Source: Pomphorhynchus laevis (lineage: Eukaryota > Acanthocephala > Palaeacanthocephala > Echinorhynchida > Pomphorhynchidae). Taken from it: DNA of 64,000 nt. The translations under genes were made by a program, and so were the position numbers. Below, piece by piece: positions 46,001 to 58,800 of the stretch (position 1 is its first letter; each line of letters begins with the position of its first letter). Location: NCBI GenBank assembly GCA_012934845.2, contig WNNJ02003297.1:124001-188000 (forward strand), written 5' to 3'. The notes under the pieces are model-generated. The model was not told the DNA's origin. It did no database searches and saw only the letters and a program-made list of their open reading frames with translations.

Positions 46001-46687
46001 AATCAAGGTTTTTGACCGTTGCACTAAACCCGATTAAAGCAAGGTTTTTGACCGTTGCACAAGTAATGAAATTATTTGTAAGTAATAGTTGACGTTTTTA
46101 TCAAATTATGTTTCTATTATCACAGAATGCAAATTAATACTACTAATTGTATATTGTAATATCAACGAACTTAGATTCTCAACAGCTAGTTAGATTTATT
46201 TTTAAGCCAATGCAAAGATAGATCACGGGCGCATACTGCTATCTGCCGATTTGAAAACAGTCAGGTTCCGATTGACGATCACACCCAACTACTGAGCTTT
46301 GCTTAAATATGTTGATTATGAAAACTTAAAGTACGATAACTTTAAGCTGTACATCTCTAACGTAACTTGCTTTTGCCATTTTTACTGATGTATTAGTATT
46401 ATTATTACAATAGTCCAGCTGTGTTATTTTCTCTTCGCAAGTATTCCCGTATTTGTTCATTTGTTTGTTGTTTTTGGGGTTGTAGATGCTATAACATATA
46501 CATGTCAAAGTTTCAAGCGAAAATAGCCATGTGAAGTTCATTAATATACTTATCACGTTGATATTTTCGTTTTATTAATTGAAAGTATAATTTCACTGCC
46601 TTCGAAAATGACCGTCTATAGTTCAAAATTAGGTTAACTGATTAGTATTTTTGCTTTGTCCGTAATTTTATATTTATATAAATTTAG
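43090..46687. other. Non-coding 5' flank or intron upstream of SLC12 exon
   Basis: No convincing exon recognised. Palindromic runs lie at about 45,461-45,545 (taagtgtacttgaacggttt and complement), and a short tandem at about 46,007-46,062 (aaggtttttgaccgttgca, twice). The SLC12 N-terminus should be encoded here or further upstream. Confidence 0.5.
45461..45545. repeat. Nested inverted repeats built on aagtgtacttgaacgg
   Basis: The words aagtacacttaagtgtactt, cttgaacggtttcaag and cttgaacggttt alternate in both orientations, giving several alternative hairpins. Confidence 0.75.
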
Positions 46688-46800
46688 CTTATGATACGAC
46701 TTATCGAGTGGAGGAATTTCCACATGAAGATCTTTATCGAGCCACAGACTCAATCAGCGGTCTTCGCCGTGAGCGCCCATCGTTGCCTAAGCTCCACGAG
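46688..46800 (+). CDS. SLC12 exon a: N-terminal regulatory tail
   Basis: Residues 1-38 of the visible part, entering with two bases of a split codon. LYRATDS sits where NKCC1 has its HYRHT site (Thr230), a possible kinase target; RRERPSLPKLHE corresponds to LLRPSLAELHD. Acceptor aaatttag, donor GAG|GTAAGT. Confidence 0.85.
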
Positions 46801-49800
46801 GTAAGTTTACCAATATCACTCGCTTTATCTGTTTAAAGCCATGATTGTTATTCATTTTCGGTTAATCTTTTGTTTCTTTTGTGCAACATATAGTCCAAAC
46901 ATATAGATGTAGGGGATGAAATACATGATATTGACTCAAATGCTAATGCGAATGAGCATCAAAAGAATCCCGTTAAATTGGGTTGGTGCTCTGGAGTTAT
47001 GCTACGAGGAGTGCTGTCAATAATCGGTACTATGTTATTCCTACGGCATGGATTCATTATTGGTCAAGCTGGACTTTTGGTCGGATGTCTGATTATTGTG
47101 GTGTCCACCTTGGTATGCCTCATTACCTCATTTTCGCTCAGCGCCATTGCGACTAATGGAATGATAAAAGGAGGTAAATCAATTTGCATTAGTTTTGCTC
47201 GTATTGACATGAAAAGTAGGCAAATCAATTTTTGCATTTTGCGCTTTTCTCTAATATTATGAATGGTGGATTAAATTTGATTTACAGATTACCAAAATTT
47301 ACATATTATTTTCCAAAATTTAATGATGACCTTAAAAATATTTGAATTATACCTTGAGAATGACTGATAGGTGTTATGATTATACAGGATTCCCATTTGA
47401 TTTCTATCGGCAATGATTTTTAACAAACTGATTAAATGAATACAAAAGAAAACTGGTAATTTTGTTAATAATGTCCATATAAATGCACGATAAGACATAA
47501 TTGGTGTATTAACATACAAGGTTAAAAACAAATCAGATCATTTAATGAGTCTACTTATTTTGTACTGTTTTTAAATTAAAACATTTATATTTTAATCTCA
47601 CGAGTTTTTATAATTTTAATTTTTATAAGGTACAAACAATTTCTAATTCAATATTTATGATTTGAAATAATTGATAATATATATAATTGATAATATAATT
47701 TATAATAATTGATTATATATTTATAATTGGAATTAAAATTCTAATTAATTAAATCAGCTAACTAAGTCTACGTATTTAATATAATTATAAAATAAACAAA
47801 ACATAATAATGCTAAATCAAAATTTAATAATTAAATAATAAAATAAATAATTGTTTTTAGATTTTTTATAATTTAAATCAAGTTAAAATGAAAAATTGAA
47901 ATTTAAAAAGTCATTTTTATGAATTGACTAATAAATAGCAGACATTGTATTCGAATAAGGATTTGAGGTCAACAGGAGGAACTGATATGCTATCAGGTTT
48001 CAGCCCTTTAACTCCTCCACCCAATATAACAGCGGGGTCAAATACGTGCTAAGGACGTATTTTCTCTAATTAAATTTGATTATACAGTATCTTATTCTAA
48101 TACAAAGTAAATTATTTATTATTCATTCATAAAAAATTTTGGCTAATGATTTTAAATTTATTTTTAATATTATTGTGTTCATTTATATATTTTACTATTT
48201 TCTGATTGGTGGTATTTTTATAGTAACCCAGTTTAAAATATGTATCTATTAAATTATTTAAATGATTTCGAAGAAAGCCAATATCATTACATATTGTTGC
48301 AATTCTTAAAATTTCATTATTTAATGTATTATATTTTATATTATATGGTATGCATGAATGCTCATGCAAAAATATGTTTCTTGTAAATTTAAATATGTCA
48401 TCTTTACGATATAAATTAATAATAGTTTTAATTGATGTTAATTTAATGTTCATATCTATATATACATTTTTTATTATCAATATTAGTTTTATAAAGAATA
48501 ATATATTTATGTAGAATAAGTATATTGATAATCGAAACATATATTTCATGTCTTTATATAAGTTAGACTTATTTTTACACTGTTATGAACAAATTCATAT
48601 TCTATAAAGTTTAAAAATAAGTCAGCTATAATTGGGCTACTATTACCACCCATTGGAACAATTTAATTTGTCTAAATACAGATGTCCCTACTTTTAAATA
48701 AGTTTGGTATATTGAAATATTAAAGGATTCTAATAATTCAATTTTATCCATATATTTATATTTACTCGATGGTTTGATTTTTGTTAGATAAGCGTTATAG
48801 TTATTATAACATATATATGTATATCTTTTTCCGAATATAAGATTAATTAATTTTACTAACGCTTCTTTAATATCTACTAAATCTAGATTTGTATAAAGCG
48901 TACTAAAATCGTATGTATTTATATTTTGAAAATTTATTCCTTTTGTCTGTTCTAAAAATTCTTTTGTAGAATTAATACTGAAATAGTGTTTTATACCAGT
49001 ATTAATTTCGATTACCTTGCAATATTTTTTAAAGTGTGCTTTAATTACTTTAAGTATTTTATTCATATAGACAGAAAGTGGTTTTAATGTACATTTAAAC
49101 GCACTACATATGAACCTAGGTTTTATTGGATTTTTATGTAATTTTGGATTCCAATATAATATAGGTATAGTTTTATTATCTAATTCAACCTTTATACCCT
49201 TTTTATCCATTATAGAACAGTGACTTGTAATAATTGTTTCTAAACTCAACTCACTACGTTCATATGTTGGATTTACATTTAAATCATTAGAATTAACCTC
49301 TTTCATTAGTATATCATAATAAAGCTTTTTGCATATGAAGACAAAGTTATTACTAGCTTTATCAATAGTTGTTATTATATAGTTATCCTTTAATTTAGTA
49401 AGTTCTTTATACATATCTTTATTAATTTTATCTTTCCTTTTATAATTGTTTGTTATTTTCATTTTATTTTTAATTTTATCAAATATATAATCTTTCCAAA
49501 TGTTTATCTTAGATATATTCGAGCTTTCACTATTAATCAGCTTACTAAAGTAAGCATTTAAGTTATTATATAACGAATTGTAAATTTTATTTAAATTACA
49601 GTTATTATTATTTCAATGATAACCTGCGTTATGTTGAAACGTATTTGCATTACACAGTATTTATAAACGTCTATATATGATAAACCTGTATTTGCAGCTA
49701 AATTATATTAGAAACGACAGAAGCTAAACCAATGTAAGTTTGCCAAATGTGTTATGTTTTCGTACTGCAAAAGTTTATTAAGTGTCTATTACAACGTTAT

Positions 49801-52800
49801 TAACAAGTGCAATTATTATAATTTAGGATTTCCATTAGTAATTTTTCAATATTTTCAATATCAATATTTTCAAATTTAAACAAAATTTCAGCATAGTGAA
49901 ATTTCCACAATTACTAAAATAATTATGCTTAGCCCGGTTTCACTTACTGAAGAGTGGAAATATGCTTGTTTTTCTTTTGCATGTCGAAGATCTTAAGTTT
50001 TATACATACTCCAAACATTTTATTTTATATATCAATTTTATATTTTTATTATTTTATATCAATTTTTATTTAATTTGTTAATTTTTATTTTAAATTGATA
50101 ACTATATATAAATACAATTGTATTTGTATAGATCTTGCGTATATATCAAGTCTTATTATAGCTTGTTATAGTAGACATGAGGTTTTAACAATTCATTAAT
50201 AAACAAACTGAACAACTTAATGTGGTTTCATTCATTTCTTTTCTAATCATGTAGGCGGTGCATATTTTCTGCTCTCAAGATCTTTGGGTCCGGAATGGGG
50301 ATCGGCAATTGGGATTATATTAACATTGTCTAACTGCTTGTCATGTTCACTATGTGTTGTTGGATTTGCCGAAACCGTAAAAAGCATACTAACCGTAAGT
50401 ATTTATCGAAATGATTCTTATTAAAACTAAAAAACAAATTAACGTTACAACTTTAAGAATCGTGGAATATCTGCGATGATAAGTCATACCAACGATATTC
50501 GTGTAATAAGCATTCTTACTTTATGCATGCTTATGATAATTGTGATGGCCAGTATTCGCTTTGAAACTGTGGTACGTTGTGAATTACATTTTTAGTTTTC
50601 TAATTAAAAAGACACCTTAAAATAAATCCGTTCTTTAGATAATGTATTTTCTATCTGTCGTACTTATGATCTCCATGGGTAATTTTATCGTTGGAAGTTT
50701 TCTGCCAACAAATATCAAGCGTTTGAGCAATGGTTTTATTGGATATTCCTGTAAGCTAATATTTTTTTACGCTTTAATATTTTTATCTGTGATAATCGTT
50801 TATTAAGATACATATATTAATGTTTTTTTTAAGTTGCTTTATTGTACGAATATCGAAAACAACAATAATTTCTTGACAAGAAAAAAAAATATTACACCAG
50901 ATTTTTCCTATCAACCACTGGTCCGGTTGTCAAGTCGTGGAGACAGTGTACGAACCAAACTACTCCAGACATCGCCATCCTGGGCGACAGACCTGGGTTC
51001 TCTTTCAGATAATTTAAGGCGATCATCGGTCAGTTTCGAGATTTGATCTCTCCACTGGTATCGATGTCTACCTCGAGGTCTCTTTATAGAGAGTCCGGCC
51101 TGGAAAAGCTTCCGAGGAAGGCGACCTATGCATTCTCAGGACGTGTCCTAGCAACCTCAACTGACTTTCTTCGATGTAAAGAAGACGCGAATTTACTCCG
51201 AATCCACCCCGGATGACCGAATTCCTAACATTATCTCCAAGGCTAATACCAGCAACACCGCGAAGGAACCTCATTTCGGTTGCCTGTATCTGAGATTATT
51301 CCTTTCAGTTATAACCCAAAGCTCATAACCATAGATTGAGATAGGAACGAAGATTGAATGGTAAACCGGAAGCTTCACCCGAAGACTTAACTCCCGCTTC
51401 ACCACGACATATCTGTACAAAGAACGCATTGCTGCGTTTGCTACACAGATACACTTCTCAATCTCCCTAATGTTCCTGCCGTTCCTCGAGAACAATACCA
51501 CAAGATACTTAAAATCGTCCACATCAGGAAGAACCTTTTCCCTAATCAGGATTGACATTGACACATGAATCCGAGACGAACACATAGAGACAGTCTTGGA
51601 GGTACTAACCAGCATCCATGACTCGTAGCATTCCATCGTAAATCGATCTAGTATGCATTGTAAGTGCTTAGGACAAGAAGCCAACACGACAACATCATTT
51701 GCAAAAAGCAGAGATGGTTTCCTGATGGAACCGAACTGAAGACCGACATCTGTCAGAGCAGCCTGCCTCCTAATTTTATTCATGTAAACAAGGAACAAAC
51801 ATTGAACAGACGACAATTCTAACGAAGCCCAACGGCTACTGGAAATGATTCAGACTTCCTATCAGAGCACGAACACAACTCATACTTTGTTCATACAGAG
51901 AAGCCACAGCTACCCGAAGATAGTGTGATACAGCATATTCCCTTAGTACCTCCTACAACCTCTCCCACTGAACTCGGTCTATAGCCTTCTCCAAATCTAC
52001 AAAGCACATATAGACTCCTGAATAGTTCAAAGTCCAAACTTGATTCAAAGGTTTAGTTCTAGTTCCAGAATAGTAAAAAGAAGTCACTCCGACTATTTCG
52101 AGACCGAAACGAACCATCTCTCTAACGAATTCCGGTCCCTTCCAGTACACACCAAGCCGAATTTAATTTTTGATTAAAAGTCACACGGACGCAACTCTTG
52201 CTTACCGGCTCAAACTCTTTTACGAAGAACAACAGTGAAATTGTAATTATTTTTACACTCGCTTGTCTTTGCGTTCCATTACTACCAGCTCAAGATTCAA
52301 TCTTGAACCAGAATATGAGAACCAGATTCATAATAATGAGGAGAGATGATCGACTATTTCTAGAACAGAGCGACTCACCTCTTGTTAGCGTTCTAATCTA
52401 TTTTCGCACAATTGTAAAATAGATCAACATTCGGAACCGAAAAATCCCCCGTCCAGAGGTGGGTCGATCATTGTTCATGACTTTCAAATTATTTTGATCG
52501 CTTTATATTTTCATTGTTGTTCGTTTATTTAGTCTTATGATGTCCTCCATATCTTTTGGTAATCCATACTTCTGCTGCGTCGAAATATGAAACAGACCTA
52601 TGTAACCCTCTTCCACTTTCCTTTACCCGGTACATTGCTGTGTTAGCAGCTCATCAATCTGTGATAGCAAAGTAACTATTTCTACTTCTGATACAAACCA
52701 ATAGTGTTTTATATTATCCACCTGGCAACCATACATCGCCCAAACCGTCCCATTCTAATGTAAACTGACATTAGAATAAGCTCATACCGAGAAAATTACA

Positions 52801-55800
52801 TGACTGACAATTGGATGAGTCAGCAACTAGAGTCCCATAAAATAAAACAGCCGGTTATGTTATAAAATATTTCCAAGAAATTTGAATTTGTAGGTCGAAT
52901 AGTGAAAGAAAAGGCTCTAGACATTGCCATTACGATTGGCTGATTGTAATCAAAAGGCAATACAAAAAGGTTGTTACATAACTGCGTGCAGACAAAACTT
53001 AAATTAACTAGCTATTGATATTTGTTTTTATAAATGTCGGTGTAAATTATCATTTTTACAACTATCAGTAAAGAAATTAACACTTAATTATGGATTATGC
53101 TGATTTTTCCTCATGATAGTTGATGTGCGCACTGAAAACGTTTTCCTCAATTTGTATATTTTATTAAATCCTTGTATGCGACCTGCTTTTGTGCTTATTC
53201 TCAGCTATGCTGAATATGTTTATTTGAGATTGTATAAAGATAATGTTGAATTCAGCAATGATGATATATTTAAACAAAGTATACTCTATATACTAATATG
53301 TGCATGATTATATACGTGTGACAGATTTGTTCATTTTAACGGATTTAATGATAAAATTATCATTGAGCGAAATGTAGATAACATAATGAAAGATAAAAAA
53401 AATGTGGAGAAATTAAATTGTCGTATGTGATTCAAACAAATCACATAAAATGCTAATAATATCTTTTTACATTGAAGTAAAAATAAAATATAAAAAATAT
53501 ATAATGTTTTATAAAAAATAATATTTTTTAATAAAAATATGGCATAAAATATAATTTATCAAACAAATGCATATTTATTATATTTATAATTTTACTTTGT
53601 AAATTATAGTTTATTTAAAAGAATTATTTTTAAACGGATTTATCGAAAATAAATAAATAAAAACTTATGTTACAAAGTTTCATCAAAAAGTGCTTTAATT
53701 GTCAGGCCATTAATTAATAAATACAAACTAAACGGTCTTTAAGCGTTCAGTTTGTGTGAAAAATAAATTTAAGCCTTGCAACCTTATGACGAACAATGTA
53801 TCTGCTTTCAAATTCTCCAAAAACAAGATTACACGGTAAACTTTCTTATTTCAATATTGGTTTTATCATATAAATACGAAATTTATATAAAAAGGAATAT
53901 AAATTATACTTATTTAAATACAAATTACATGTAACTTTTAAACCTTAGCAAAATTAATTAGTTAAGCGAACGTAAAAAAATTGATATTTAATTTTAAAAT
54001 TTAATATTTTGTAGTACAAGTGATTCCGATCAATCAGATTGGCTAACTGAATATACGTATATTGTATTATTTATAAATAAAAAATAATGCTAAATAAAAT
54101 TTAAATAATTAAATTATAAATTATAAATAATTATGAATAATAAATAATTGTTATTTGATATTTGCCCATAGTGTAAATTCGTGTTTAATATAAATATTAT
54201 TATAAATATTACATCTATATAGTATATATTTATAATTCGTTTTTCAATTTAATGTATTAGTTCGGGCAGTTCGGCGAAATCTACGACCTAAATTGATCGA
54301 TGGAATGACAATTGGTCAGATATACGGCATCTTCTTTCCTTCAATGACTGGGGTTCTTGCTGGTGTTAACATATCAGGCAATCTAAAGGTAACTGATATC
54401 CTTATCTACTATTATAACTCTAATCACACTCTTAATTTAAACGTATTTACATTTAAGTTAAAAACTGAATGTATTTTTAAAACGTCATGTATTTATCAAT
54501 TAAAAATGTTACAACCTAAAACATGAACTATCTGTTTCTACTATCTGTAAACAGTTAAAATTAATTAAGGTAGTATAAATTCTTAAGACATTGGTCTATA
54601 CAACAAAATAAGTGTAAATATTAAATATTAAACAAAAATATTATTATTTAATAGATTTAATGATATTCCATATATTATAATAAATTATAAAACTACAGTT
54701 CATTTGCCTCCTTTTATCTGTAGAGCTAATATTTAGGACCCAACTACAGCCATTCCAAAGGGAACGATTCTTGCTTTGCTGTTTTCATCCTTTGTTTACA
54801 CCATTTCTGCATTGATATACGGATCGACGTTATTGCCAGTGGCTCCTGGCGAATCACAGCTTTTAATTAACTATCCTGAGAATTGTACTAATTTAAACTG
54901 TAAGTGATGACAATTCACGATAATTTGATAATTTACTTCTGTTGCGTTTTCAAGGTTCGCTTTCACTGGACCATTTTCCAAAAGCCATATACACATGCCA
55001 TTCTGACAAATGTAATCATCAATATTATGACTAACATATCCACTGTAGTTGCTTGCATTTATATCATATAGGTAGCTTTGTGCATGCGATGAACGTCGAT
55101 AAATGGGATTGTCTTGCTAATAAAACGTGTCGCGGTGGGCCAATTTACGATTACAATGTAATGAAAACCGTGTCTGCATATCCACCATTGATCTACGCTG
55201 GCATATTTGCCGCAACATTAAGTTCAGCCTCTGCAGCATTCGTAGCTGGGCCGAAAGTGTTTCAGGTAATTTGGTTCATATTTTTAACACCGATATTTTT
55301 TATTATCTAACAGCAACAGTAACAAATCGTAAAGTCTGTTTTTAACTGTTTGTTTATTGACAATACATTTGACCGCAAGGTATGCATTGTCGCATCGGAG
55401 TATTCTATTAAATACTTTAAGATCTATTATTTTAATATGAAATTTAAAACTTATATTTAAACATACTACAGGATGATTACCCATCAACATATACAATAGA
55501 CTCAATTAATTCTAAAATAAGAGTTTAAGTGATGCCCCGATTAATTGGACAATTCTAAATTTTGATTAGAATATTTGTGTGGCCGATTGCATATGTAATT
55601 CTTGTTAATTAACTTGTTAATTTAAGCAACAGCTAATGAAACGCTCATTAAACAGTTAAGTTTTATTTATTCTTATGCTATTCAAAACAGCTGGATGTGC
55701 GAAGTAAATTAAACATTAGTATTGTTGGGGCCTTTTTTTAACAATATTTAGATCAACGGAAGATTATCGTGCCCGTAGTTATATTAATGAACGCTATAAA

Positions 55801-58800
55801 GCACAAACGCTAATGTAAGATTTTTATTTCGTGCATATACTTTCAGAGCTCATTAACAAGCTCAAATATGCATACCTTATGTTATAGTGAATGTGCTTTA
55901 TAGCGTACATTAATACAACTACGGGTACGATAATCTTCCGTTGATCTAAACTTGTTCGTTTGTAATTAAAACACAAAAATATCAAGTTTTATTTTTTTAT
56001 TACATCTTCGAGTGCCTCTCGACCAGATAAAAAGTTTATAGCAAAACATCATTAATAAAACAAAAAGTGGTATCAAGTATAATGCGTGCCTATTTTTGAG
56101 ACGAGGGTATTTCTAAGGATTAACTTATGATTCATCGACCATTGCTGGTGTTCTGTGTCAAATATTGGGCCTGAACACAAAAGCGGGTATTTACCAAACT
56201 ACATTCCAACTGAATTTATTCTAAATCGTTTTAGTCATGAAGTGACACAAATCAAGATCGTTTTAAAGCATTATTCTTTTGACTGAATTTAATTTTACCT
56301 GACCTTTATTTAGCAATGCTGGTAAACTGGATGGTAGATATATGCAAAACTATATTTTTGAATATTGTGGCCGCTAATAAATTAAAGCCAAGCAGAATAG
56401 TCTGGGATTGAAAGCCATGTAAGCAGTTAACTGTCCAGAAGAAATATTAACCATATACGCCACACGAGTCTTTAATTAGTTTAATAGATATTGCGGTGTT
56501 TGTAAAACTTATTGTTTCTAACGATGCAGTAGCAGCTAGAGAAATAGAAAAAAGTAAACTGTATTTTATTAATCCAGCTCCAAAATTCTAAATTAAAATA
56601 TATTGCTATATTTACATATTCGGTCTGAATGCAATTCTAGAGGGTTGAACGTTATATCTGAATTCGTGTAAATCTTGGTTACTTTTCTTTGGCAGTACGA
56701 CGCGGTTTCTGGGAAAGAACTCGACAGAAGCTGAGTTTCAGGTCATGAGGCTCAGACTTATGACCTGAAGCTGAGCTCCACATAACAACTAATACTCCGT
56801 CTCACAAAATAATCGAATTAATTGCATTAATATCAGTTTTAGCTAAATCTAAATCTGAGTCATAATAATTTAAATTTGAGTTGTTAAAAATAATGATATT
56901 ATTAAATCAAATGTTATTTATTGCTACTAGTATCTTGCACTATGATTTAGGCATTATGTCGTGATAATATTTTACCCAATGTATTTTCATTCTTGGCACA
57001 CGGAAACAACGTAAACGACGAACCACACCGGATATATATACTAGAATTTTTGGTGAATTGTTGCCTCGTTTTAATAGGTAGGCATTATAGTCTTGCGATT
57101 TTTATTTCTCTTAAACTTAAATATGTGATTGCTTGAATTATAGGAAACTTAAATCAAATCGCAGTGTTAGTTGCACAGTTTACAATGGTGTCATATGTCT
57201 TTATAAACTACGCGGCTTTTGATATGGATTCATCAAAATGTCTCGGATGGAGACCGGCTTTTCGACTGTTTAACAGGCATCTAAGTCTATTTGGAGCTGT
57301 TGCATGTTTCATATCAATGATCATTGTGAGCTGGTGGTCAGCCCTGTTCACATTTGGATTTGTAATACTGGCTTTTGGATTTGTCAAACGCCGGAAGCCA
57401 AATATCAACTGGGGATCATCACCACACGCTCAGCTATACACGCAGGGCTTAAAAAACCTGCATAAATTTGCTAATGTCGGATCGCATGTCAAGCATTTTC
57501 GCCCTCAATGTCTTATTTTGGCTGGTTGTCCTTCAGAGAGGTCAGAAATACTCACGCTGTTTTCAGACATGCTCAAAGTCAACCAACTCTGTATCTGTGC
57601 TAACGTTCTTGAAGTGAGTGTATTCCTTTTGATTTCAAATTTGGACCAACATCATTTTTTTATTTGATACATTAAGGATAAAGATAATGATTTATCAAAA
57701 GCCTACAAATACCACGAGAAGGCAGTAGAGCTGCTGAAGGATATGCGCATTAAATTATTCTACTCGCAGGTAGTAGCTACTGATTTGCGATCCGGAGTTA
57801 GGGCACTCATTCAAGTAGGCTTAATGTTTAAATTTCAGCAATGTTTTTGTTTCTTATCTGTTTAGTGTACTGGTATTGGTGCTTGTAAACCAAATGTGGT
57901 AGTGCTTGGATACAAGCATGATTGGGCAAATTCAGCAAATATAGCCGAAACGGAAAACTATTTCAATATCATCCACGATGCATTTGATTTAAACATGGGT
58001 GTTGTTATTTATAGAAACTGTACACGAAATAATCAATTCTCTTCGCTGATGGAAGAGCGTTGCGTGAAGTTTACTCTGGAAACTATTGCTGAAGAACAAT
58101 CTGATGATAATAATCCACAGTCTGACAACTCACCTAACAACGTGCTACTAAAACCGAATACATGTAAACTGCAATCATTTTTCAAGAATATAAAGAGATC
58201 AAAGAAATCTATTTCTCCCGGAAAAGTATTTAAACCTAAAATAAGCGGTACAATAGATATATGGTGGCTATTCGACGACGGAGGTAAGCGCTTATTAGTG
58301 TTACCATCGCATTTTGAATTCAAACTAATTAATTAAACACAAATGAGCTTTATTTTTGTCTTTAAAACGATAAATGCTATTATATGTGGTGATAATGTTT
58401 TTCCTAATGAAAACTTTCGGCTTCGATTTAAATCCAATTGGACCCATTATATCAATTAGTATACCTATTACTTAACGCGTCACTGAAGATATGTTAAAAT
58501 ATCAGTGTTAGATAAATAAAGAAAAGAAGCTATAAACTTAAAGATTCAGTTTTACATTACTCGAAGGGAAACACGACACTCCGTATTTTATTCTTTCGAA
58601 AATGAGCACCGTGATTATGATGATATTCTAGATATTTTGACCATTTGATACGAAAGAATTGAGATCCATTTGTAACAAATATATAACATGCTATTGTGTG
58701 AGAAATACCCAATATTTTATGATTTTTCATATATAATTTTAATTATAAAATAAGACCCAAAATATCCTTTGAGTAGGAGTGTACCCACCAAATAATAAAT

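Larger units (their letters stand above)
47750..49620 (-). mobile_element. PLE-A copy 4, antisense in SLC12 intron 2, longest copy
   Basis: The 3' terminus (aatcagctaactaagtctac) is at about 47,757, the 3' block at 47964-48066, RT pieces at 48127-48549 and 48626-49462, with coding-like sequence back to about 49,600. The N-terminal part, absent from the other copies, includes NYIITTIDKASNNFVFICKK and IPILYWNPKLHKNP. Broken by a few disruptions. It has no GIY-YIG at either visible end. Confidence 0.85.

Noticed and set aside
53770-53840. Exon-like segment in intron 5 ending before gtaaac
   Set aside because: Exons e and f join in phase and match the family without room for an extra exon.
55127-55345. 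72-aa plus-strand ORF
   Set aside because: Alternative frame of SLC12 exon i.
57208-57408. 66-aa minus-strand ORF
   Set aside because: Antisense shadow of SLC12 exon k.
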